Source of the DNA: a virus
Direction: 5' to 3' (one strand)
Length of the DNA stretch: 48,742 nt
Virus record (IMG/VR): IMGVR_UViG_3300032562_000046
Coordinates: 1-48,742 of that record
Each line of letters begins with the position of its first letter. Within the stretch, counting starts at the first letter, position 1. The translations under genes and the position numbers were made by a program. This document shows positions 41,627-48,742 of this stretch, one piece after another. The notes beneath the pieces were generated by a model. That model saw only the letters and a list, made by a program, of their open reading frames with translations, made no database searches and had not been told where the DNA came from.

Positions 41627-42739
41627 GTGATCCCCGGCAATGGATACAGGCTGGCGAACGATGTTTTGATCGAGTGCTCTCTTCACCTCGTTCAGCCGAT
41701 AGTCTATGCAACATTGTCCAATCCTGTAACGGTGGGTCCAAATGTCTTTGCGTTGTCGTCTTTTGGGATCCCCACATATGCGGTGTATGTGGGGGCTCAA
41801 CTTCTGGTCACTGATGCGACGAACGGCAACGAGGTTATCACCTTGACTGCGGTGTCTTCGAGCACTGTATCTGCAAGTTTTGTTTATGCTCATGCCGCCG
41901 GAGTGGTGGTCAGTGGGGCCACTTGGCCGCTTCAGCAGGCAACCGATCCAATCTACACCCAGGCCGAGTTTTTAAGCTACCTGTCTCGCGCCCAAAATGA
42001 GATTCTTTCCCAGCTCCCCGTGGTGTATTCGCAGTCTCCGGCGACGGCTGTGTTTGGTCAGATATTCCAGAGTTCTCCGGCGAACATGGTGGAGATGGAG
42101 CGGGTGTCCTTGTCCACGCAATCGCTGACAATGGTTGCTCTGACAAGGAACGGAACGGGAACCGTGACCGCCGTGTTTCCTTATAATCACGGCATGACTC
42201 AAGGGCAGACGTTCACGGTTTACGCGTCGTCTCCCGATACGTCGTTCCTGGGTGCGTTCAGTGTCGCCTCTGTCGTTTCCTTGACGACAATAACCTATAT
42301 CCAATATGGATCGGCATCATCGGCTACGGCATCCTTCGCATTGTTTAACCGCCTCTATGAGATTACCCAGGAGGAGCAGACAATGCAGGAGAGGACATGG
42401 AGGAACGATACGTTTATCCCGCCGACATCTTGGTTTGAGGATAGGGCTGGGAATTATAAGTGGGGCTTGAACGCGAAGCCGCAGAGTAATTTTCCCATAA
42501 ACCTGACGTACAGCATCCGCGACAACGACACACTGACCCTGGCTGACGGGTTCGTTCTTCCTGACTGCTTGGTGTATCTGGCGAAATGGAAGGCGCTGGA
42601 GTATGCCTGTTCGAAGGATGGAATATGGGCTTCTCCGCAACGCGCGGGGTATTGCAAGATGAGAGTGGATCGCGGGATTGCTATCGTACAGAGGTTTTTC
42701 GAGGGTGAGCAGGGAGCGGCGATGGGGGTAAAGAAATGA
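41627..42739 (+). CDS. Tail-region protein with beta insertion (370 aa)
   Basis: GTG 41627 has GAGGTGCAAG in front. The N-terminal 70 residues are beta-rich (LANDVLIECSLHLVQPIVYA). A helix (AEFLSYLSRAQNEILSQLPV) begins a central part with an Ig-like insertion (RNGTGTVTAVFPYNHGMTQG to TITYIQYGSASS). The C-terminal part (ITQEEQTMQERTWRNDTFIP and TLADGFVLPDCLVYLAKWKA) matches the 40534 protein in style. It is probably a connector or tube component; the exact role is open. Confidence 0.65.
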   Translation: MIPGNGYRLANDVLIECSLHLVQPIVYATLSNPVTVGPNVFALSSFGIPTYAVYVGAQLLVTDATNGNEVITLTAVSSSTVSASFVYAHAAGVVVSGATWPLQQATDPIYTQAEFLSYLSRAQNEILSQLPVVYSQSPATAVFGQIFQSSPANMVEMERVSLSTQSLTMVALTRNGTGTVTAVFPYNHGMTQGQTFTVYASSPDTSFLGAFSVASVVSLTTITYIQYGSASSATASFALFNRLYEITQEEQTMQERTWRNDTFIPPTSWFEDRAGNYKWGLNAKPQSNFPINLTYSIRDNDTLTLADGFVLPDCLVYLAKWKALEYACSKDGIWASPQRAGYCKMRVDRGIAIVQRFFEGEQGAAMGVKK

Positions 42740-45700
42740 CAGACACAGCCTACCGGCCGGTATCGTACCTTTATTCATCGAAGGGTTTGATTGCGCGGGA
42801 TATCACGGACCGCGCTCCCGAGTACACATATCTGACGACCCTGAACTGTCAGGTTCGCGAAGAGACGTCCATGTCCTCGCGGTACGGTACGCTTGTGATC
42901 AATCGCAACGCCGTCACCGCCAACAACTACTACTTCTCATACCCTGTGACATCGCTTGCCCGGCTGACCTATCAAGGCAGCGCGTGGCGGTATGCGGGGA
43001 CATCTGACGGGAGTCTTTACCGCATCTCCGGAAACTCTCAGGGAAGCTACACGTCTATTTACTCAGGGATGTCTGGAAAGCCATTCGATTCCCTGATTAC
43101 TGCCTGTTTTGAGACCAGCCAGCCATACCTGTTCATCTACGACCAGAGCGTTTCAATCAAAGACAACGGCAGCCTTTCAGCTTCACAGTTGACAGGCATC
43201 GACATGTCTCCGTATACGGTGAACTCTATTCCGTATGCGCCGCTTCTGTCGATGATCGACTCGTTTGCGAATATATCAAACCCGTACAGCGTATCAGCAA
43301 GCGTGACCGGGTGGGGGTGGTCGAACATTGAAACCCTTAACGCATCGTCCGGTTCTATGGTTACGGATTTCAGTCAGTTTTCGCAGATATCTCCGGCTGG
43401 CGGAGGAGGCTCTCAGTATACCCCAACATCATCGACGAACATTTCTTCTGTTTCGATAAGCGTTCCCGGGAGCGTGGGCCCGCAGGCGGGAGCAAATGTT
43501 TATGGTTTTCCTTCTCTGGTTCCGGTGTCTGGACAGACCGTCACCGTGCAGGTGTTTGGAAGCGTAAGCTTCTCATTTTCCAGCAACGCCAACGGCAACG
43601 CTACGGCGACGTATGAGTATAGCCTGGACTCTGGGGTCACATGGATACCCTTGAACAGCTACTCGAATACGATAACCGGAAATGTCGTGTCTGCCGGAGG
43701 GGCTGCGACGTTTTCCGTGGCAAACATCAATACGGTGTATTTGAATGTAACGTGTCAAGCGACAGCGTTCAGCTACAACATCATCTCGTGCAGCGCCTCA
43801 ATCACCGGGGCCGTAATCACCGTTTCCAACCCCGGAGCATTTGGTCCTGTTCAGAACGGCATGGTGTCAATTCTTAACACCAACACCACGATCAATGTTC
43901 CCATCTCCACCGTTACAGCGCAGACCTTGGTGGGGGGGCTGTATACGCAACTCCTTGTCACCACGACAACCGCCCACGGATTATCTGCTGGAAGCATGAT
44001 TGGAATTTATGCCTCCTCCAGCGATTTAGTGGATGGTTTTTATCAGGTTGCCGCCACACCGACATCGAACACATTCACCATTCCATTTACTTCGGCAACG
44101 ATCATTGGAGCCACTGGGGGGTATGTTACTGGAGGAGCGTCGTCTCCATATGCCTGCGCTTTGTCCAACCAGTACACGACTCCCTATCCATCTCAGATGA
44201 CGGCTTGGGGTTTCTATCAGTGGGTTCCTGTTGGGTCTACCGTGTCGGCGGCGATTACATCGTACTCTGTGTCGGCCGGGAATGTGGTCAGCTTTGTTAC
44301 TGCGTCCAATTCCTTTGTTTCTGGACAGGTGGTTTTGATCGCCGGACTAAGCACAACCATTGGGCTTCAGATGAATGGTCTTCTGTTCACGGTGGCCTCG
44401 ACCGGATCGACCTTTACGGCAAGCAATTCGTCGTTTACCCCGGGAGCTGTTGGGTCTACCTCTGACAGCGGAACCGCATCGAGCACGTTGAACAGTTTTC
44501 CTATTGGCGCGTGGTCTGGGACCGTGGCGGCAAGTAGCGGATCAACCCCAACAACTGGAACCATCTCAAGAACGGTTGCCCTTGACCTGAACCAGAACAA
44601 TCAGGTTACCGATGACGACCTGATTGTGTTAACGCTCCTTACATCGGCACCTATCAATGTGTCTCAGATTCAGCTTCAATTCTGGGTTGGGGCAAGCAAT
44701 CTAGGCAATCCGGTCAACTACTACACCAAGTTCATTTCGCCAGCCTATTACCAGCAGGCGGTCGCAGAGACCCAACTGGCATATTCGGCAACGGAGCAGC
44801 AGATTCTAGCTGACAGCCTCAACCTGGTTACTGGTCAGCCTCCGGGGTCTATCTCGGCACAGATTCAGCCATCTAATATCTCTTCAGGCGCTGGTTCCTG
44901 GTCTGCTTGCTACATGAGGAGGGGAGATTTTTTGCCGGTCGGACAGGCCGGTCAACCCGGATTGAATTGGTCGAACGTCACCGGGTGGACCCTTGGCGTT
45001 ACCACCAACACCAATACAGGGGGGGTTACGTTTTCTGTCAACGGCCTGTATTTGCAGTGGGGGTATGGTCTATCGTCTTTTGCTGGAGTGGGGTACGATT
45101 ACCGCCAAACCTATTACAACGCGAACACCGGAACGGAGTCTTCTCCGTGTCCAGAACAGACCTTCAATGAGGATTTCGGATATCTCGCCTCAACAGATCC
45201 GCTGACGGTTCTTCGTCAGGCTGTTCGGGTGACTGGCCAGTATTCTTCCGATCCGCAGGTGACTCATGTTCGCAACTATCGCCGTGGCGGAGTTCTTTCC
45301 CAGGACTGGGTTCAGGTGGGACAGATTCCCAACATTACCGGCGGCGGCCAATATGTGTTCAAGGATGTGATCTCCGATTCCTATGTTGGTCAGGCGCAGA
45401 TTCTGGTGGAAGACAACGACCCGCCGGTCACAAGCTCTCTCGTGAACCCGATTCAGACCACACTCGCACTGTCCACCACCCAGGCTGGTCTTAACTCCGC
45501 CTATAGCACCTTTTCTCCGCAGGCGGTGACAGTCAATGGCGTGTATTCGGGATTGGTCGTCAATCAAATTGTTATTGTCGGCAACCCTTCAAACCTGGAG
45601 GAGGTGGCAATTACTCAGGTTGGAGGAACAACCAGCACGACGACCACGTTTTATGCGATCCTCCGCCTGAAGCACAATCAGGGAGAGCCGGTAAACGTCT

Positions 45701-47064
45701 ATGCCGTTCCTCGCCAACCATGTAACCTGTGCGCCCTTGCGTACAATCGCGTGTGGCTGGCCGGAGACAAAAACAACCCCGGATATCTTTACTTCTCGAA
45801 GCCGGGGCAGCCGGAAAACTTTGGTCCAGAGAACTACCTGAACGTATCCACCCCGTCGGATCCAATCAACGCGGTGATCAACTGGCGCGGAACGCTCTTT
45901 GTTGGCACTCTGACGACCTGGTATGTCATCCAGGGTGGGGCAAACCCCATCGCGCAGCCAACGGGCTCACAGCATGGCATTGTGGCCCAGCAAGGGTGGA
46001 CTCAGACGGAGGGGGCAATCTGGTATCGTGCGGCGGACGGGCTGCGCGAGTTCAAAGGTTCGGAGGGCGCGTATATGAGCCTTCCCGTGGAGTGGGTATA
46101 CCGCAACAATCCACTCACGCCACTTCCTCTGGCCGACAACTCTCAAGCCGCAAACGATGTGATGTGCTACTACAACAACGAGGTGTATGTTTCCTACATC
46201 TCTCTGAGCGGTTTGCGTTATCGCCTGATCTACGACACGGTATACAAGCGCTTCAGGAACGACTCTTTGCCGATGACGGCGATGTTGTGGGAGCGCGACA
46301 CAAACACCTTTTTGGGCTCATATCTCATCTCCGCCGGGAACTACGCCATTGTTCAGGATCAGGTGTACTCAATGGATTACGACGATGGAGGGTGGTACTC
46401 GGGATACCTTCTCAAGAACCCAATCAACATCGCAATCCAGATGCCATATCAGGATCTTGGGAAGCCCCACTATCCGAAGCAGTGGAACGTGATCGAGACG
46501 GACGTAAACACCCAGGGTCAGGTGATGACGACTTCGCTGACCTTCGATGATGGTTCGGTTACCGTCCCGCTGGCCACGGCGTCAACAACCTCTCGCCAGA
46601 AAGTGCAGCTTGAGGTCAATGCCGGTCTTGGGCAGCAGGGGTACCGCATGTCTCTGACTCACACCATGCCGGTCACCGTGGCTCCTATTCTCTATCAGGA
46701 GAACGTATACGCGGCCGAGCTGGCGGCGTTCCGCTACACGTTTGACACTTACTGGATTCTTGGCGGGACCGAGCTTAACAAGCTGGTCAAGCAGTGCGTG
46801 TTTGATTACACGAGTGCACTGGCCGTGACGTTTGGCTTGTATGCCGACGGATCAACGGTCCCCTATTACACTTTCACTCTCCCGGCAGAACCTGGACGCG
46901 CGACGGTGCGCGTTCGTTTCCCGGCAATCAAGCTGCGCGACTTCAGAATGGTGGGAAACATCGCCTCGGGGTCTACGGGCTTCCAAATGTGGCAGTCTCC
47001 TCAGCTTTGGTGGAAGGCCTGCCTTGAGTCGGTTGGATATAAACAGGCGGATTTGACGACATGA
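42736..47064 (+). CDS. Tail nozzle/hub-like giant structural protein (1442 aa)
   Basis: ATG 42736 overlaps the previous stop. The N-terminal 220 residues resemble the start of P22 gp10/T7 gp12-type nozzle proteins, with SSRYGTLVINRNAVTANNYY and RLTYQGSAWRYAGTSDGSLY. The centre (about 250-680) is Thr/Ser-rich with Ig-like strands. The C-terminal half has the beta-propeller motifs of the nozzle family: CALAYNRVWLAGDKNNPGYL, YFSKPGQPENFGPENYLNVS, INWRGTLFVGTLTTWYVIQG and IWYRAADGLREFKGSEGAYM. It probably closes the tail tip. It is far longer than P22 gp10, mostly through inserted domains. Confidence 0.78.
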   Translation: MTDTAYRPVSYLYSSKGLIARDITDRAPEYTYLTTLNCQVREETSMSSRYGTLVINRNAVTANNYYFSYPVTSLARLTYQGSAWRYAGTSDGSLYRISGNSQGSYTSIYSGMSGKPFDSLITACFETSQPYLFIYDQSVSIKDNGSLSASQLTGIDMSPYTVNSIPYAPLLSMIDSFANISNPYSVSASVTGWGWSNIETLNASSGSMVTDFSQFSQISPAGGGGSQYTPTSSTNISSVSISVPGSVGPQAGANVYGFPSLVPVSGQTVTVQVFGSVSFSFSSNANGNATATYEYSLDSGVTWIPLNSYSNTITGNVVSAGGAATFSVANINTVYLNVTCQATAFSYNIISCSASITGAVITVSNPGAFGPVQNGMVSILNTNTTINVPISTVTAQTLVGGLYTQLLVTTTTAHGLSAGSMIGIYASSSDLVDGFYQVAATPTSNTFTIPFTSATIIGATGGYVTGGASSPYACALSNQYTTPYPSQMTAWGFYQWVPVGSTVSAAITSYSVSAGNVVSFVTASNSFVSGQVVLIAGLSTTIGLQMNGLLFTVASTGSTFTASNSSFTPGAVGSTSDSGTASSTLNSFPIGAWSGTVAASSGSTPTTGTISRTVALDLNQNNQVTDDDLIVLTLLTSAPINVSQIQLQFWVGASNLGNPVNYYTKFISPAYYQQAVAETQLAYSATEQQILADSLNLVTGQPPGSISAQIQPSNISSGAGSWSACYMRRGDFLPVGQAGQPGLNWSNVTGWTLGVTTNTNTGGVTFSVNGLYLQWGYGLSSFAGVGYDYRQTYYNANTGTESSPCPEQTFNEDFGYLASTDPLTVLRQAVRVTGQYSSDPQVTHVRNYRRGGVLSQDWVQVGQIPNITGGGQYVFKDVISDSYVGQAQILVEDNDPPVTSSLVNPIQTTLALSTTQAGLNSAYSTFSPQAVTVNGVYSGLVVNQIVIVGNPSNLEEVAITQVGGTTSTTTTFYAILRLKHNQGEPVNVYAVPRQPCNLCALAYNRVWLAGDKNNPGYLYFSKPGQPENFGPENYLNVSTPSDPINAVINWRGTLFVGTLTTWYVIQGGANPIAQPTGSQHGIVAQQGWTQTEGAIWYRAADGLREFKGSEGAYMSLPVEWVYRNNPLTPLPLADNSQAANDVMCYYNNEVYVSYISLSGLRYRLIYDTVYKRFRNDSLPMTAMLWERDTNTFLGSYLISAGNYAIVQDQVYSMDYDDGGWYSGYLLKNPINIAIQMPYQDLGKPHYPKQWNVIETDVNTQGQVMTTSLTFDDGSVTVPLATASTTSRQKVQLEVNAGLGQQGYRMSLTHTMPVTVAPILYQENVYAAELAAFRYTFDTYWILGGTELNKLVKQCVFDYTSALAVTFGLYADGSTVPYYTFTLPAEPGRATVRVRFPAIKLRDFRMVGNIASGSTGFQMWQSPQLWWKACLESVGYKQADLTT

Positions 47065-47270
47065 CCGTAAGGCTCCTTTGCTTCAAGTGCAACAATCGCC
47101 GCAAGCGCTGCGTGTGGCTTATTGACCACCACCCGTACTGCAACTCGTGCGGGGCGGCTCATATGGAGAGCCGCGATATCTTCGAACTCTCCATTCATCG
47201 CCTTACAGACTGCGAGAAGTGGTATGAGGACCGGCGTAGACCGAGCCGCAGCGTCGGCTTGATGGCGTAG
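47061..47270 (+). CDS. Small zinc-ribbon protein (69 aa)
   Basis: ATG 47061 overlaps the giant gene's stop (ATGA). Residues 7-30 read CFKCNNRRKRCVWLIDHHPY followed by CNSCG, two CxxC pairs of a zinc ribbon. A charged C-terminus follows. It may bind nucleic acid, or stabilise a structural partner. It is small and of unknown role. Confidence 0.7.
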   Translation: MTVRLLCFKCNNRRKRCVWLIDHHPYCNSCGAAHMESRDIFELSIHRLTDCEKWYEDRRRPSRSVGLMA

Positions 47271-47278
47271 GAGGATAT

Positions 47279-47755
47279 ATGGCAAAAGGCAGTGTTGCGC
47301 CCACAAAGAGCAATCCGGTTCCTATTCAAAGGCCCAACTTCCGCCCCGAGGATTTGGCTCCAGAGGGGGGGTTGGCATATTTCAACCAGTTCATGGATCA
47401 GATTGTCAACGCCGCCAATCTGGCGAATGGGGCCGTAGGCCCGTCCGTTCTTCCTGCCGGTGTGGATGTGGCCGGGGGTAAGCTAACGGGCCTGGCAAAG
47501 CCAGAGAACCCCACGGATGCCGTTTCTCTGTCTCACGCGAACAGTTCGTATAGCGCCCCAGCCCTCGGCCCCCAGTTGGACCTTGGCGGACCGAGCGCCC
47601 TGAAGGGTCTCACCGGACTCCAGCTTCAATTCAATCAGTTGACGCAGAGTGGGGCGAGTGGAACCGTGGTTCTGGCCAAGCTGACAGGCGGCGGATCGAA
47701 CGGGTCATTGACCTTCAAGAACGGCATTGTTACGGCTTTCACGGCACCGAGCTAG
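47279..47755 (+). CDS. Tail-tip or fibre-like protein (158 aa)
   Basis: ATG 47279 has TAGGAGGATAT in front. The N-terminal 60 residues (YFNQFMDQIVNAANLANGAV) suggest a trimer coiled-coil start. The C-terminal motif, TGGGSNGSLTFKNGIVTAFT, is a repeat common at the tips of phage fibre and receptor-binding proteins (often GSLTF-NGIVT). It may bind the host surface; that function is inferred. Confidence 0.68.
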   Translation: MAKGSVAPTKSNPVPIQRPNFRPEDLAPEGGLAYFNQFMDQIVNAANLANGAVGPSVLPAGVDVAGGKLTGLAKPENPTDAVSLSHANSSYSAPALGPQLDLGGPSALKGLTGLQLQFNQLTQSGASGTVVLAKLTGGGSNGSLTFKNGIVTAFTAPS

Positions 47756-47825
47756 ACAATCGATCAGACGAATTGACCGCAGAAATGTTTTGACTTTGAC
47801 GCAGCGGCCGTGCCATGCTATAGGC

Positions 47826-48098
47826 ATGTTGCGGATTCTCAATTCGGAGTTTGATCGGCAGACCGGCGAGATTGCTGTTCATGTTCATGTGAATGGCGTG
47901 TGTGAGCCTGCATGGATTGATGTGGATTCTCTGATCAGCAACTACCACGGAGCAGGATCTCCCACCAAGGAAAGCATCCAAAGGGCTATCGGGTGCTGGT
48001 TGAGGGATCGTCACGCCGGAGAGATGGGGCGCAGCCGCGAGGTTACGGCCATGTCGGATGCTGTAGAATCTCTCAAGGGAAATGTTTTGACGTTTTAG
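47826..48098 (+). CDS. Phage protein of unknown function (90 aa)
   Basis: The start is ATG 47826, with no Shine-Dalgarno; TTGACG, a 17-bp spacer and TATAGG lie just upstream. The product has a strand-rich first half (MLRILNSEFDRQTGEIAVHV, HVNGVCEPAWIDVDSL) and a helical second half (TKESIQRAIGCWLRDRHAGE). It may be read from its own promoter. No family is recognised. Confidence 0.62.
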   Translation: MLRILNSEFDRQTGEIAVHVHVNGVCEPAWIDVDSLISNYHGAGSPTKESIQRAIGCWLRDRHAGEMGRSREVTAMSDAVESLKGNVLTF

Positions 48099-48106
48099 GA
48101 GGAAAT

Positions 48107-48370
48107 GTGTCGCTTGTAACGATGCCTGTCGGTAATACTCTTCCGTCCATCACTCTGGAGCCAGGGGCATCTGTTGCCCAGATCGCCCGGGCTGTCAACC
48201 AGATCAAGCTGTTTCTTGATGATGTGGTTACCGATGCCATCGGCAAGCGTGAGCTGGCCATCGCTGACCAGAGGACGGTTCTGCTGATGAACGTTGTGGC
48301 GACTCTGAACCACGCGGTGCGCGAACTTTCCGGCCCATCGAATATCGCCATCCCCGGGCGTCCACAGTAG
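48107..48370 (+). CDS. Small helical phage protein (87 aa)
   Basis: The start chosen is GTG 48107, with a strong Shine-Dalgarno AGGAGGAAAT; an earlier in-frame start is less likely. After a polar N-terminus (MSLVTMPVGNTLPSITLEPG) the rest is helical (SVAQIARAVNQIKLFLDDVV, then RTVLLMNVVATLNHAVRELS). Its TAG stop begins the third TCCGTATACGGA palindrome. The function is unknown. Confidence 0.68.
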   Translation: MSLVTMPVGNTLPSITLEPGASVAQIARAVNQIKLFLDDVVTDAIGKRELAIADQRTVLLMNVVATLNHAVRELSGPSNIAIPGRPQ

Positions 48371-48382
48371 TCCGTATACGGA
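48370..48382. promoter_or_regulatory. GTCCGTATACGGA palindrome at a stop codon (copy 3)
   Basis: The palindrome starts on the last base of the TAG stop of the 48107 gene, as at 2076 and 21952, and touches the ATG of the next gene at 48383. In this copy the last C is replaced (CGGAAT). Confidence 0.6.
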
Positions 48383-48742
48383 ATGTCCATCTTCGACGAA
48401 CTAAAGAAAGAGAACTACCGGATTGGTGATTGGCAGGCGATCCGGTACGACCGCAATAATCCCATCTTTCCAGACGGATTCCTCGGCAACCTCTATTTTG
48501 CCTTGGCCGGTGGCAGGCGCTCTGTTTATCGCCGGGAAAACCTCCAGGCCATGTTTTGCGGCGTGAAAGATCTATCCTTCGACGCGATAACTACCTATCT
48601 AGCCATGCAGCCCATGGTGATTATGGGCAAGTGGGAGGGGGACGTCTTCAGAACCGGCGGGATGGTTTGGACGGTATCCGTGATGGGCGGCAAGGAGCGC
48701 TCCGCTTTTGGGGCCTACGGTTTCATTCGGTGGACGTGGGGG
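48383..48742 (+). CDS. Phage protein, 3' end outside the window
   Basis: ATG 48383 lies directly after the TCCGTATACGGA palindrome and the frame stays open to the window end (120 codons). The start reads MSIFDELKKENYRIGDWQAI. Later parts are mixed helix and strand with aromatic residues (GNLYFALAGGRRSVYRRENL, MAMQ-type helix, MVWTVSVMGGKERSAFGAYG). There is no Shine-Dalgarno, only the palindrome. No family is recognised from this part. Confidence 0.6.
   Translation, partial: MSIFDELKKENYRIGDWQAIRYDRNNPIFPDGFLGNLYFALAGGRRSVYRRENLQAMFCGVKDLSFDAITTYLAMQPMVIMGKWEGDVFRTGGMVWTVSVMGGKERSAFGAYGFIRWTWG

Noticed and set aside
43206-43216. Fourth copy of the TCCGTATACGG palindrome
   Set aside because: It is only a partial match inside the giant tail gene and is not next to a stop codon, unlike the three intergenic copies.

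Overview
This window is a double-stranded DNA phage genome segment, probably from a short-tailed (podovirus-like) phage. It has no rRNA and no host housekeeping operons. It does have dense, mostly unrecognised small genes, a phage replication block (DnaB-type helicase, SSB), a packaging block (terminase, portal) and a head/tail block (scaffold, capsid, connector-like proteins, a 1442-residue nozzle-like protein). Both ends of the window cut through genes. The host is not named by any gene. A circularly permuted two-piece tmRNA, a class known from Alphaproteobacteria, Cyanobacteria and some Betaproteobacteria, whose predicted tag ends in VAA, mildly favours an alphaproteobacterial host. That is inference.

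Layout. Positions 1-3986 hold minus-strand small genes, starting with a protein made of hexapeptide repeats coded by 18-bp tandem repeats. A roughly 600-bp divergent control region (3987-4589) follows. Positions 4590-8144 hold plus-strand small genes: zinc-ribbon proteins, an HNH nuclease and a frameshifted MazG-like gene. Positions 8302-11627 (plus) and 12188-17019 (minus) are two facing RNA arrays with 38 recognisable or partial tRNA genes, the permuted tmRNA and one unassigned structured RNA. Interleaved with them are five homing-endonuclease-like genes, a GGQ release-factor-like gene and an adenine methyltransferase gene. Positions 17274-24236 hold a regulator, a von Willebrand A protein, replication genes and accessory genes. 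Positions 24233-29473 hold packaging genes. Positions 29474-33232 are a translationally coupled minus-strand operon (glycosyltransferase, cobalamin-type radical SAM enzyme, methyltransferase, glycosyltransferase) inserted between portal and scaffold. Positions 33432-48742 hold head and tail genes, with one more HNH gene at 37304.

How it works together. The tRNAs have anticodons for all 20 amino acids (isoleucine only through atypical copies). With tmRNA and a GGQ-domain protein they look like a translation-maintenance and ribosome-rescue kit. In the arrays, endonuclease genes are fused to tRNA genes: their reading frames end inside, or run straight through, the adjacent tRNA, and one tRNA locus is split by a PD-(D/E)XK endonuclease gene. 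Several genes, including the portal and the endonucleases, start 6-7 nt after a -10 box with no Shine-Dalgarno sequence, which suggests leaderless mRNAs. Other genes have normal Shine-Dalgarno sites and 4-nt start/stop overlaps.

Everything here comes from reading the sequence. No database search or folding program was run, so family names rest on recognised motifs.
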